Of a stretch of DNA of 60,000 nucleotides, positions 20,736 to 31,956 are shown in pieces (within the stretch, counting starts at the first letter, position 1; every line of letters begins with the position of its first letter). Made by a program: the position numbers and the translations under genes. The notes beneath the pieces are model-generated. The model searched no databases. It had not been told where the DNA came from and saw only the letters and a list, made by a program, of their open reading frames with translations. This stretch comes from Symbiodinium natans. Taxonomy: Eukaryota > Sar > Dinophyceae > Suessiales > Symbiodiniaceae. Location: assembly GCA_905221605.1 (NCBI GenBank), contig CAJNDS010002173.1:188001-248000 (forward strand). The letters run 5' to 3'.

Positions 20736-20890
20736 TTAAACCCCAAACCCTACATCATTGCTTCTAATGCAAGCCCCCAAACCCTAAACCCCAAACCCCA
20801 AACCCTGAACCCTAAACCCTAAACCCCAAACCCTAAACCCTAAACCCTAAATCCCAAACCCTAAACCCCAAGCCCCTAAACCCAAAAACC
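20736..20890. repeat. interstitial telomere-like array, degenerate
   Basis: CCCTAAA units mixed with CCCCAAA and CCCTGAA variants. Flanked on both sides by unique sequence without genes I can recognise (20400-20735 and 20891-21000). Confidence 0.85.
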
Positions 20891-21099
20891 AAAGGGCTCT
20901 GGATTGGCCTGGACCCCACCAGATGCCGCGCTTCCAGTGGCTCCCCGGCTCTGCAAGGTCACTGGGCCTCGAGCGGTTCTGGGAGTTTCTGCTTAGAAGT
21001 TCAGGGGTGTAGGGGTTTAACAGTTTCGGAGTGTGGGGCTGCAGAGTTTTGCCTTGTTGGCTCAGGATCTAGGGAGGGTTGTTCTTGTGGGGCAGGGGG

Positions 21100-21261
21100 T
21101 GGTGATGCTGAAGTTGACAATTTCGAGTTGTTACTTGGAGGCTGTTGCCCCTGTTTTTGCCAGACTTCTAGGATTGCACCCAGATTGCAGCTCGCTTGGC
21201 TAGAACCTGCTTGACCAATCTCAGCAATGACATTCAGCTTCGCATATGCAAAGCCCTGCAT
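21100..21261 (-). CDS. possible exon, unknown protein
   Basis: ATG-started frame reading MQGFAYAKLNVIAEIGQAGS then GAILEVWQKQGQQPP. Codon bias is weak, but the sequence is protein-like. Confidence 0.3.
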
Positions 21262-21915
21262 ATCCCTGCATATTCTCTCCAGCCCGAAGACTCCGAAGAC
21301 TTTAATGCCACTTCACGCAAATAGTTGAATCAGAATCCCAGCCAGGTGCACACAGACCCGTGCCACCTAACATCAGCCATTTCCTCTGTGGGGTTTAAGG
21401 AGTTTCAGGGCTCAGGGCCGTAAACGTAGCCCAGTCGCTGGAGCTCGAGGGAGAATTTACCACCTGGGCTTTTGGCTCCCGCGGTTTGGGGTTGGACTTT
21501 ACTAGAGCTTGTGCCTCAACAGCCTTCTTGCACGAAGCCCTGAGGTCAAAGAGGAGGCATCGAGGAGGCGTCAGAATCTCTACTCTACCAATCCGCGACG
21601 CACGAGTCTTTCGCGATACGAGAGTTCTAAAAAGACTCCATTGTTCCCAATACCCTTAAGCCTTAAGCCCATACCTTCCACCAGGAGTCTCCCGCAAGGA
21701 CAACAAGCATTGCGCTGGGACTCCCACGGCAGCATGAACAGCAGGGCAGAAAGGGAAGGAGGTGCCCCACCGTTACCATGTCCTGACGTCGGGAGCTTGG
21801 AGTTCAGGGCGCAGGGTTGGGAGGTATCAGGTCGGTGCCTAAACCCTGAACCCTGAACCCCAAACCTTAAACCGTAAACCCCAAAACAACCCCCAAACCC
21901 CTGGACCCTTATACC

Positions 21916-22014
21916 CTGAAAATTTCCAGTTGATGATGGGTCAGTGAACTTCGAAACCGGGCCTTCTGCAAGTCTTGGCCGGCCTGTATCTCGGCGTACG
22001 TCAAGTCCTGCGCC
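21916..22014 (-). CDS. exon-like island, unknown protein
   Basis: Reads AQDLTYAEIQAGQDLQKARF then RSSLTHHQLEIF and meets GGTATAAG. Soluble helical composition. The region 21522-21650 to its left is open on the plus strand (FLHEALRSKRRHRGGVRI). Confidence 0.5.
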
Positions 22015-22307
22015 CAATGCCCACGTCCCCCCGCCCCGATTGGGTCAAAGAGTTTGAAGGGCTGTGAATGGGGCCTTCCAGCTTTCGGGCTTTTGGCCCT
22101 TTCTGCATCCTAAGAATCCAAAGAACTTTAGGTGCCTAGAAGCCCAGAGCTCCCCCAGAACCAGGCAATTTGACGAAAACTGCTAAATTATTCAACTTGG
22201 GATTCTGGGCGCACAGCTCCAGTGGGGGGGGGTATTGGTTCAGGGTGTACTCTGAGGATGAGTTCGGCTATCAGGGGTTCACCCTGAACTCCTCTGCCTC
22301 TCCTCAG

Positions 22308-22376
22308 CCTCAACCCTCCAAAATCCGATGCTTCAGCCTCTACCCCGGCTCCTCGCCGGAGAACTTCACCGAGTAG
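22308..22376 (+). CDS. small exon-like island
   Basis: Reads IRCFSLYPGSSPENFTE before TAG/GTGACC. G/C-ending codons. Very short. Confidence 0.35.
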   Translation, partial: PQPSKIRCFSLYPGSSPENFTE

Positions 22377-22909
22377 GTGACCGGGGGCATGAACCCGGGG
22401 CTTCCATCACCACAGAGGAGCCCTGAGCTTTTGGAAGGGGCCTCTTTGGAGGCTCAGGGTCTTGAGGGTCTTGAGGGGCTTCGCGGGCTCTGGTTTTGGT
22501 TTTGGGGATTTGGGTTATTGGGTTTGGGGATTTAGGGTTCTTAGGGGTGTTTTTTTAAGGGTGGGCGGGTGCTGAAAGACCGCCGCGGCCCCCGCAGGCT
22601 CAGCTGAGGGTTTAGGATTTGGGGCCTTGGGCCTTGTGGAATTTCGGTGTGAGAAGGGTGGCGGGTGTGTCAAGGTGGAGGTTCTCAGGGCGGTTGAAGG
22701 CAATCGGGCTCCAGAGTCGTAGCACGCCGGAAATCAGAGGGCCGCGATGAAGAGCAGTCCGGCAGTGCCCCCGATACTTCGGGCTTCTAACTGCGGCGAG
22801 GGGGCGTGAGCCCGTCATGGTCGTCATCGGGCCATACCTGGAAGGCTTTGTTCTAAGCCCTTAAAACCCTCAAACACTCAAACCCTCCACCCTCAAACCC
22901 AGATCCTCA

Positions 22910-23191
22910 TCAGGAGGCCAGAAGGGCCTTGTAGGGTTCAGGACTGTCACGCTGATGGTAGCCCTTAGCCTTTCTGTTACTTTTCTGTCGGTTCAAGCCC
23001 CTGAAAGTCCTATCAACTGGGGTGCAGCTCTCTAAGCCCAAGTGACCCGTGAACTCAGACACCACGCCCCAAATGAATCCAAGCCGGCCGCCCCATCCAG
23101 AAACACAACTAGATCTGAACCGACATCCGACACACTCGAAGGCGGTTGGGGCAGTTGAAGCCGGAATACGTGTAACCTTACCCAGAGGCAC
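22910..23191 (-). CDS. 93-codon frame, possible exon
   Basis: Reads ECVGCRFRSSCVSGWGGRLG, FIWGVVSEFTGHLGLESC and KGYHQRDSPEPYKALLAS before TGA. The plus strand offers a hydrophobic alternative (LMVALSLSVTFLSVQAP). Unknown function. Confidence 0.35.
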   Translation of the reverse strand: MPLGKVTRIPASTAPTAFECVGCRFRSSCVSGWGGRLGFIWGVVSEFTGHLGLESCTPVDRTFRGLNRQKSNRKAKGYHQRDSPEPYKALLAS

Positions 23192-23713
23192 CGATCAACA
23201 ATCGAGCATTGTCAGGACGAGGTGCATGACCCCGCAAAAGGGAGCCTGGCTCGGCTTTCCTCCGAGGGCTCAGGGTTGTGGATGGTTTGCGCGAGGGGTT
23301 GTTGGTGTGTGGTCGCTTAGTCCCTTACAAATCCTCAAATCAATGGTGCAAAGGCGAAGGCAATTCAGGACATGAACTGATGTGAAGATGAAGGTACATG
23401 GACGAGCCAATCTATCATTGACCTTGCTGAACCTTCTCAAGTAGCCTTAAGCGAAAGGTCTCAGGGTTTGCATGCCTTTGAAAGTTTCCGTCACCGTTCC
23501 CCAAACTTTGCCAAGCCAAACCCTTTGGAACCCTAGGGCTGGGTACCAGAACGAGGTTCGGGGAGCTATACATGGTGCTATGTAAAGGTATATGGGGATT
23601 ACGGCCCATAGAAATTCAAATACTTGTTTTTTTGAATCAACCCACAGAAGCCCCGGCTCCTGTTGGCCACGCCCACATGAAGGGTGCCATAGGCGTAAGA
23701 AGAGTCTTCTCCT

Positions 23714-24217
23714 GTGAACTTTAGGGTCGCGGGCTGGGGGCGTGTTCTTGCCGCTCCCTCTTTCTGGGCACCCGTAAACAGGGTCCGTATCATCACAGAA
23801 TTGGCACAACTCAGTCCCTATTCACGCGCCCCCACTCCCCCTTCAGTACCTTCAGTACTAGCATGGGAGCTTCGCTTGTACCAGCGCGCGCATGGGAGCT
23901 TTGCTTGGGAGAGTGCCGGGTTCTTCAACTTGACGAGTTGCAGTTCGAGGAAAGGTTCCCAAGCCCAAAACCTTGAGTTGGCTTTTCTGGGTCGAGTGTG
24001 TGGAGACAGATGTACCGTTTTGCTTAAAAGGAGACCAGCCCTCCATGCTCATCGGCTGCTCGGAGAATCTGTTCTGCGCAACGCATCGGATACAGATACC
24101 CTCCACGACTGGCAGATTTGGCAAATATTCGGACCTGAGTCATTGAGCTCTCTTGGCCTTAAACCACAATTGGCGGCATACTTGGTGGGAAATGAGTCAA
24201 TGTACCGCCTCCTCTAG
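23714..24217 (+). CDS. 167-codon open frame, doubtful
   Basis: The C-terminal third (LLGESVLRNASDTDTLHDW, GLKPQLAAYLVGNESMYRLL) is the most protein-like part. Codon use is unbiased. Could be chance. Confidence 0.22.
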   Translation: MNFRVAGWGRVLAAPSFWAPVNRVRIITELAQLSPYSRAPTPPSVPSVLAWELRLYQRAHGSFAWESAGFFNLTSCSSRKGSQAQNLELAFLGRVCGDRCTVLLKRRPALHAHRLLGESVLRNASDTDTLHDWQIWQIFGPESLSSLGLKPQLAAYLVGNESMYRLL

Positions 24218-25422
24218 ATCGGTACACCTACATTTAACCATTCTTTTTGAAGCAGAATGCATCACAATGCACGGGCCAAAGTGAATGAAACTGGATGAAA
24301 CAAGGGTTTTTCGGGGCAGAACTAAACGTAACAGAACGCACAGCAAAAGGCCCTACAAAATCAGGCTTTATTGCCCGCGAGGCAAAGACGGCATGAGCTC
24401 ACCTCTCATGCAAATCTTATTTCCCCTCAAGGCCCTTATTATATGGGAGACAAGACCCTTTCCTGCTCCTAGCATTCATTATTAAAGGGGGGCTATATAA
24501 CCGCTTGTAAACTATCTAATTGCCATTCTTACTACCGCGAGCTCGCGAAGACCTCACTGAGATGACTAGGTGGATGCTGGACACTTGATCGATTCCCACA
24601 GTGCTTGGCTGGCCTTCTCGAACCACTGGCCATACTGCAGAGCCATCAACTCTTCACCTCGGCAACCATGGGATTGAACAGGATTTAGCCGAGCATCCCG
24701 AGAGCTGAAGAGCCTCACCTACTTCTGAGGGCAGCGCAAGACAAACGGGCCAACTTAACCTATAGGACGTTGACGTGATCAGCCTCGGGACGGCTACATG
24801 ACACAGTCTGGCGTGGACATGTGAAAACATGGCCAGTTCTTGGTGCTGAAGTGCTATTCAGGCCGCCGTTTTCTGAAACTGGACTTGTCGGTGCAAGTGC
24901 TACTACCGTGGCTGGAATGTGGTATTTTACATTTCGAAATGCGCGGTGGCTCTTAAAGGCGACCCATTTGCCGGAACCGGATGATATTTATGTTGGCAAC
25001 TTGTTGAGATTGTTAAGGATGAAACGTGCCTGATGCAAAGCATGTAGAAATTTTGGAGCAGCTTAGTGAACTGGCGATGGCTCTGCATCTTTTGGCAGTC
25101 TTGCGGCAAACAATGCGTACCTCATCTTTCCCCTCATCGACACATCTACAGTCCTCCACTCCTTTCATGACAAACCATACTCTCTTTTAAGCAAGGAAGG
25201 CCCCCATGTGCAAGTTAAGACACGAAGCAACAAGAACGGTTGCCGCGCAAAAAAAAACAAGTCCGAAACCGAACTAAAGACAGCAAGAAGACCTGGTCAA
25301 GAGACATCGTCAGCGCAAAGACAATTACTAGAAGCGTATCCCACCCAATGGAATCCAGCTGTGAAGATGATTTAGAGTTCAGGCTTTAAGGTGTAGGGTT
25401 GAGGGTTTCCATTCGACCTTAC
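24218..25422. other. mostly no recognised gene
   Basis: AT-richer. The only candidate is a plus frame 24821-25033 (VAGMWYFTFRNARWLLKATH .. NLLRLLRMKRA, then TGA) without codon bias. Not confident. Confidence 0.25.
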
Positions 25423-25760
25423 AATCGAGATGCATCGATATCCCTTCATCTTTGCTTGCAGTGACTTTGCAGACTTTCATTTTGAGATGCATTGGTTTCC
25501 ATGCAGCTTTGCTTTTGAAAAGCACCAATTTCCATTCATCATTGCTTTTGAGATGCGTCAGCTTTTTTGCCCCCTACGCCTTTGAGATGTGTGGATGTCC
25601 ATTGGCCTTGGCCTTGGCCTCTGATATGCTTCGATGTCCATTCGTTTTTGCCTTTGAGATGCATCTTTTCCAGTCACCCTTGCCTTTTGATTTGCATCGA
25701 CATGCATATGCCTGGATGTCCATTCACCTGTGCTTTTGAGACGCATCGATTTCTAGAAAC
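25423..25760. repeat. diverged minisatellite, TTTTGAGATGCATCGATTTCCATTC unit
   Basis: At least eight diverged copies of a roughly 40-bp unit containing GAGATGCATCGA and TTCCATTCA. The open plus frame across it simply reflects the repeat. Confidence 0.6.
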
Positions 25761-26033
25761 CTTTCGTGCGGACATGCCTCGATTTGAAGAGCTTAGAGCT
25801 GAGAACTGGGGGGCCCGCACCGCTTGAACGTCTCTAACACCAGCACCAAAACTCATAATGATATTAATACTCGTAGGTCCATCCCGCGGCTACTCTTTCA
25901 CACAAGTAAAAGTCCGGTTCCGGAAAGAGGCGGCAAGCAAAAAACATGAAACGTGAAGTTCAACATGCTGAAGGCCTGGTGGCATTCCTCTGACTTTGAA
26001 CTGGGGAGTTCGAGATAGATGAATGCATATATG

Positions 26034-26205
26034 CCTATCTATCTATATATATATATATAACCCTTAACGAACAATGATTTCAAAACATATGAACGTAAGT
26101 AAGCAAGAGAAAATGCATACTAACATAAATATACATCATAACTGTCTATACACAAATATGTATATATATATATATGTATGAGCATATATATATATATATA
26201 TATAT

Positions 26206-26254
<49 letters not shown>
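26034..26254. repeat. AT-rich microsatellites and a (GA)n run
   Basis: (TA)n tracts near 26040-26060 and 26156-26206, then about 48 bp of pure (GA)n to 26254. The exon-like island at 26263 follows immediately. Confidence 0.9.
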
Positions 26255-26256
<2 letters not shown>

Positions 26257-26262
26257 ATCCAG

Positions 26263-26354
26263 TGGTAGTGGTGGCATCCGGGTGGGCTCGTCACAGAAGC
26301 TGGGGATGGTGGACATTGACATCTGCTTGGCGCTCGTCAAAATGGGTCTCTGAA
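26263..26354 (+). CDS. exon-like island, unknown protein
   Basis: Right after the (GA)n run and CAATCCAG, the frame reads GGIRVGSSQKLGMVDIDICL then ALVKMG. G/C-ending codons. No family recognised. Confidence 0.4.
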
Positions 26355-26382
26355 GCTGGGAGGGGTTTGCTCTGGGCCGCAG

Positions 26383-26438
26383 GCCGACTCCGTTGTCCTT
26401 CATCCAGAAGACTCCCCGGAGCTTCTCGGGAACCTCGG
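26383..26438 (+). CDS. small exon-like island before a telomere-like array
   Basis: Bounded by GGGCCGCAG and GGTGTAG. Reads ADSVVLHPEDSPELLGNL. A perfect (TTTAGGG)9 array starts 12 bp downstream, which would make that array the beginning of an intron. Confidence 0.4.
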
Positions 26439-26450
26439 GTGTAGTTAGGG

Positions 26451-26520
26451 TTTAGGGTTTAGGGTTTAGGGTTTAGGGTTTAGGGTTTAGGGTTTAGGGT
26501 TTAGGGTTTAGGGTTTAAGG
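26451..26520. repeat. interstitial telomere-like array (TTTAGGG)9
   Basis: Nine perfect units (26451-26513) then one decayed unit. Unique sequence on both sides. Confidence 0.95.
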
Positions 26521-27724
26521 TTTAGGGCTTCGGGATCGGGGAGTAAGAATTCGGGGTTTTAAGGTATAGGGAGCCTCAGCTAAGGGAGGTGGGCAGAAGA
26601 GCTGCGAGCCCTTGGGCCTGATGTTTCAAAAGCAAACCCCAAACCTGAAACCTACAGCCGTCAAACAGGGCCGTCCTCCTGTGCGGGCGTGCGCTCGAGC
26701 CCATCCCAAAGCTAAACCTTCGACAAGATCACCTGACCTTCCTGTGTCTTCACCACCACTCCCCTAACACGAGCACGAATGGTTAAAGCGAGGGAACCCT
26801 AGACCTGCAAAGGTCAGGATGGGGACATACGACTCCGCACCTGGGTACGTTTCACACCTCATGCGACAGCTGAAACCCTTAGGCCCTTAGGGACCCCAAA
26901 AGGGACCATCGTTTCGCCAAAGGAAGGCCGGGCTGCCAGGACTAGGAATCTCAGGGTCAGAAAAGTGAATTGTGAACGGTGCAAGAGAGAGACAAGGTTG
27001 AAGCCAACTTGACAGAGATGACAAGTATCTCATCCCTCCTCGCTTCGCCCCAAAGTGACCTTATACCAAAAAGGGGTTGGGGCCGGGCTAGAATGTAGAT
27101 TACAAGCGACACATCGTTCACGGAAGCGCAAGGGTTTCCTCTCTGTCTCTCCGATTCGGCCGATTCAGCCGCGGCGCGTGCTCCCAAACCCCTGGCACTT
27201 TGGTCGCCTCGTACCTAAGCTGAAGCTTCGAATGTGGGGGCTTCAGATCTCGGGGTGTAAAGATAACGTATCTCTGAACCTCGAGGCGAGGTTGCGCCCT
27301 GATATCTGGGCTCAAATACTCTCTTGCAGAACTCCTCAATGGTTTTGCTTTGGGGTTTGGAGCTCGTGTTCAGCCCTCAACCCCCCGAACTGCCTCAAAC
27401 CCAAAGAGGTGCAGAGAATCCAGAACCAGAGAGATCAACAGGATGGGGGGAGCTTGCGCATGTGGCGCTGGGAACCTGTAAGCCACTGAGTCAAACTGAA
27501 TCGTAACCTGCACTAGAAGGTTCACAAATGCCCATATGAACGCTGCACTTGAAGGTTCTTGGGCCATGAACCCTTCTCAAGTGGCCGAGTCTAGGTGAAG
27601 CTGTCTCAAGAGGAGCTGCAGAGGCGACCGTGGTGTGCGAGCCCCTCTTCACCCCTTAAGATGAACGTCCTGAAGTCAGGGGACCGCTGTAGTTAGAAGC
27701 ATCAGAAATCAACAGCCTGAAGGG

Positions 27725-27950
27725 GGCTAAACGAATCGAAGACCCTGAGCCAATCTCCTTCTAGCGACATCATCGACATCCTCGGTGACTGCAGCTGCGG
27801 GGGTTTGGGCGTGTTCGAGATGCCGAGGATCCATTCGAGAGCTGCTTCTAGGTTTAGCGTCTGTAGTTTGTTTAATGAAGGGGGCGGGGCGAAGCTCTCT
27901 ACTATAGAATCTTCCTGGATAGTCTGGGCCTGGGATATAACAACGAACAA
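27725..27950 (-). CDS. exon-like frame, unknown protein
   Basis: Reads EDSIVESFAPPPSLNKLQTL, NLEAALEWILGISNTP and SMMSLEGDWLRVFDSF. Good codon bias in the second half. First of several minus-strand islands between 27.7 and 29.7 kb that may belong to one gene. Confidence 0.4.
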
Positions 27951-28444
27951 CCCCTATGCAAGTTTTAGGACGATTGAAACCTTAGCTGTTCAGGGAATCT
28001 GGGGGCTTTACATGTCAGGCACGCAGAACGTTACTGGCTCTTTGTAGGGAATTTGGGAATTTGGGTCAAGGTATCTAGTGGGATATAGGGTTCGTTAGAA
28101 GCCTTGTGCCTTCAAACCGAAAAACCCACAAAAGGGACCATGAACTCAACCCCTGGCCATCCCAAAAATGGGCCTGGAACTGACGGCTGGTTTCGGGTTT
28201 AGGTCTCATCTCCGACTCATGAACCAACCTAAGGAAGTCGCCTCATTCCCCTCCCAACCTCCCTTGTAAGACTTCACCCTTGGGCCTGCGACCTTCCTAA
28301 GACCGTCCTGAAAGCCTTGACGTCTAGGCGGCGCGTGCAAGCGTTTACAAATACCAAACAATTTAGCAGCCTGTTGTAATCCCTATATCTTTCTCGCAAA
28401 AGCTACCCATCATGCAAATGCTAATTCAACAGGCCCGTATATAC

Positions 28445-28607
28445 CGCCGAGCCACATCTCCTTCGGCGGCGCATTGCCCATGGTCATGTTTTTGGACTCT
28501 GGGAAGAGAAACTCAGTGTGGACGGGCTTAAAGGCGGAGAGTTGAGGATTCATTTCCCTGAACCAATCTCCGTTTGAGGGGTGCTTGTCCAGTGCGGGTT
28601 CACTAGC
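28445..28607 (-). CDS. 163-bp exon-like island, unknown protein
   Basis: Clean borders: acceptor ATCTGCAG, donor GTATAT. Reads ALDKHPSNGDWFREMNPQL, SAFKPVHTEFLFPESKNM and TMGNAPPKEMWLGG. Strongly protein-like. No family recognised. Confidence 0.55.
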
Positions 28608-28803
28608 CTGCAGATTTCTGGTGCCTAGGGCACCCGTACTGGAGGACCAGGTACCTTTCAAAGTGCTGCCGTCGTGTCCCTTGTGCCCTTGAGCTTTTGA
28701 GGCTCTGAGTTTCTGGGGCTTTGATCTTCTTGGGTATCGGCTCGGGGAAAAGGAGGCCCAAGGAGCAATTGAAAGTGCGATTGAAAGGTGAGGGGCTCAA
28801 GAC

Positions 28804-28893
28804 CTCTGAACTCAACTCCTCCAACTCCAACGTGGGGCCAAGCAGCTACAGCAGGGAACTTCTTGCGGTCCGTGAGCTTGTCCCTCCACGTGA
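28804..28893 (-). CDS. exon-like island, unknown protein
   Basis: Reads TWRDKLTDRKKFPAVAAWPH then VGVGGVEF and a GGTCTTGAG donor-like site. The start recalls the last helix of glutathione S-transferases ('..W.. R..FP'), but this is too short to call. Confidence 0.45.
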
Positions 28894-29101
28894 GCAAAGT
28901 CTCCTAAAGTTTTAAAGCCCTGGCGCTCGGCCCTGGGATGTGGCCCACGGAACCCCAAACCACGGAGCCCTGGGGCTGAGGGTGGCCCGCAATTCTCACG
29001 CGCGTGCTCCCCTCGCTCGCTTCGTGCACTATAGTGCCCTATTTGTCTCCCGGAACGGCGCGTCTTGAGAAACCAGGACCTGAAAACCGCGTGAGAGTGA
29101 C

Positions 29102-29233
29102 CTGTCGGATCTCGCAAGGTGCGGTGATAAGGCGAAGTTGCACAAATCGCTGCATGGGTTGCCACACGTTGGACGCGAGCAAGACCCGAAGTTCTGAAAC
29201 ACCGGTCCCCATAATTCTTCCCCCAAAGCCCAT
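29102..29233 (-). CDS. exon-like island, unknown protein
   Basis: Reads GGRIMGTGVSELRVLLASN, VWQPMQRFVQLRLITAP and CEIRQ, ending at CAG|GTCACT. Protein-like on the minus strand. Other frames are poorer. Confidence 0.5.
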
Positions 29234-29600
29234 GAGTGACTCCCTAGCCTCAAAGTTAAAGTCACTTAAATATCCCTAAGCCCTGTAAACCTCATAGACC
29301 CCTAGGCCCAAAACCCAACACACCAAAACCCCCAACCCTGCACAAATCCGGGCCTCAGCCTCTCCAACATCGACCAGGGCTGCCACTTCGGCATCCGCCA
29401 CCACCCAAACCTTTGGGGCTTGCGCTCTCCAGTGCAGCCCTTGGGGGCTGAGATGTGGGCAGTTCTTCGAAACTAGGGCCTAGGGAGCGCTTAGAAGAGC
29501 ATTCCTTCCTTAAAGTTCTGGGTACCAAAGAAAGGGTACGTAGATTAGATTGACCCCTGTGGAGGGTTACTCAGTGACGCGCCGAGTCACTTCGAATTAC

Positions 29601-29720
29601 CCTTGAGGTGCTCTTGGACGAATTCATCCGAGATGTTCCTGCGTGGCTTGAGGCGCATGGTAGCGATGCTGGTGGGGATGGTGTGTGCATCATGGCTTCT
29701 GAATGACACAAGTGCTCCGA
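29601..29720 (-). CDS. exon-like island, unknown protein
   Basis: Reads ALVSFRSHDAHTIPTSIATM then RLKPRRNISDEFVQEHLK and a GTAATT donor. Together with the islands down to 27.7 kb it suggests a multi-exon minus-strand gene. Confidence 0.5.
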
Positions 29721-29984
29721 AGACTGAACCCGAAAGCGCTTGTGTAGGGTTTCTTAGGGTTCAGGGACTCCAAAGGAACACCGCTTCATTTCCAAGGAGG
29801 CAACTTGGGCTTTCCGAAAATCGCGGTCCCTTGTCGGAGTGTCCTTCTACGGGGAATGCTACTCCAATTGAAACGGGTGGGGGGGGCAACCCCAAACATG
29901 CAGCACAGGCACGGACGCGAGCAGGTGTTATCCCTTGGCCCATCTCAAATATAGTGGGTTGCTTAAGGACTTTGGTTGGTGCTT

Positions 29985-30103
29985 CAGGTGAAACCATGAA
30001 GCTGAGGAAGCACATGTTTACGTTTGCGAAGACGGACCCGAACCACTGCCCGGGACACCACGTCCTCGGAGGAATGCAGCAGCAGCACGAGGTCCTCAGG
30101 TGA
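29985..30103. CDS. coding island, strand and frame uncertain
   Basis: Plus: MKLRKHMFTFAKTDPNHCPG then HHVLGGMQQQHEVLR, TGA, very G/C-ending. Minus: PEDLVLLLHSSEDVVSRAVV or GQWFGSVFANVNMCFLSF. All three are plausible. Confidence 0.4.
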
Positions 30104-31135
30104 AGGACACTTCAACCCGGAGAGACGAGTTAGGGGTTCACGAAGCCCACATGGGCCGTCATCCGCCGAGGCAGAAACGCCATGAAATCAATACAATGAG
30201 GAATCGCTTGAGAAAGAGACCCATCGTATAAGACGAAGGTTCCCCGATGAACTGGGATGGTTGAACCAAAACGACAAACATACAGGAGCTCTCTCCCTGT
30301 CATGTTTAGTATATTCGATGTTGAAAGAATTCTGAGTAGAGAGACTTGCGATGCCCGCGGCTTCAGGAATCAGGGTGGTTGGGTTGCATCTTGAGGGCAG
30401 CGAGCTTGCTCATATGACCAAATCCGTGTGAGGTCCCACCCCAACAAATCCTAGAGAAGATGCACAGAGAACCCCTTTGAGAACCTCCAAGCCTCACATC
30501 TGCAAACCCAAAGCACGCCCCAAACTTCAACTTTCCCAAGGATCTCAGGCGGCGCGGGGGCAGAGCTGATCAGCGCGTCTTGCTCAGCCATGGCGGCCCA
30601 ACGGTGGCTCGTACCCCAATGAAAGTCCACATCACAGGTTAAACGGCTTTTGGTTCAAGATGCGTGTTCAAAGTTTCCTGGCTAGAAGGCTATCTGCGGC
30701 TATCTTCTTCATGCGAAAGCCAGCGTCCAACTGCTTTGTTGCAGAGGCTCGAGGCTCAAGGAGGGCGCCATCGCGTCTCATCAACTCCGACCGACAAACA
30801 CGAATAATCATAGCAATAATCATCACAATCATTGCGATAATATACAAAAACAGCAGGCTTACAGTTCTATGAACAAAAAATTTAACAATACTTGCAATGA
30901 TAGTCAAACACGGGCCCTGAAAGGCGTTTACATCGAATCCTGGAGCTCGCCCAGAAAAACAAAAAAGAAAGGATACATGTACAGAACCTCAACCTCCCAC
31001 CCACCCCCCCCCCCCCACGATAAACCCTAAGCCCTAAACCTCCGCCCTTTTCGAGCTTAAAGTTTAGGACTCCCCTCCCACCTGGTAGGATCTCTCGATG
31101 TGCCTCGGCTCAAAGGGTTTATTTAGGGGTCCACG
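30104..31135. other. no recognised gene
   Basis: Mixed unique sequence, an ATC/ATA-rich patch at 30800-30850, and a C run at about 31000-31018 followed by decayed CCCTAAA. Nothing convincing. Confidence 0.35.
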
Positions 31136-31139
31136 GTTT

Positions 31140-31343
31140 TTAGGGCTGCCAGTAGAACAGCAAGGAAAACGTTTGCAAGCCCAAAAGGGCCCAGGACCGG
31201 AAGCCTTTAAGACACCTCTGGTGCAGCTGCGGCACATCATGGCGCAAAAGAGCCTCACGGAAAAATGTCAGTGCCTTCAAGGCCTTGGGGCCGTATAGTT
31301 CAGGCTTTTGGGTGCAAGGCTGCTCCTGCTGCGCCGACGACAA
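31140..31343 (-). CDS. possible exon, unknown protein
   Basis: Reads ELYGPKALKALTFFREALLR, HDVPQLHQRCLKGFRSW and ALLGLQTFSLLFYWQP, then TAA. The plus strand (EQQGKRLQAQKGPGPEAF) is also open. Confidence 0.35.
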   Translation of the reverse strand: MSSAQQEQPCTQKPELYGPKALKALTFFREALLRHDVPQLHQRCLKGFRSWALLGLQTFSLLFYWQP

Positions 31344-31956
31344 GCACTATAGCTTGCTTGCACCACGACTGTGACTACAGCTACGCACACACACACACAC
31401 AGACACACAGACACACGTGTGCCCTCATACTACATCTCCAACTGAAGCCCCAAAAGGTCGAGCACCCTCTTGGCTTGGCCTACTGCCCTTCGAGCCCCTT
31501 ACTGCGCGCCTTGGCACGTTGCCGCGGGAGGTGGGGGCGGCGGATATCTGGCAGGGGGCTAGGAATGCAGGGTTTAGAGGGCTCACAGGTCCTGGTGCTT
31601 CCGAAAGGGGGGGTTCCAGAAGGTAAGGGGACTCTGGGCTCGATGCGTAGGGACCCTGTCCTGCACGTTTTGCCTAGCAGTTGCTCCTGACATTCAGAGT
31701 TCTCCATTCAGTTGAACCCTATAAAACCTTTAGACATCCCAAACCCTGTAAACTCTCTGAGAAACCCGATACACCCTGACAAGCAGAACCAATTGGAAAT
31801 ACATGCGAGTTGCACGATTTGGTTAGCCCTTCCTTTTGCCCTTGGCTGCTGGCACCACTTTGGGCACCAAAGTCTCACGTTAGCTCTTCGGAGCTGGAGG
31901 CCGGGCTGTAAAACCCCAACACCCGTAAGCCATGTTAAAGCTCTTGCCCTGCGTCC

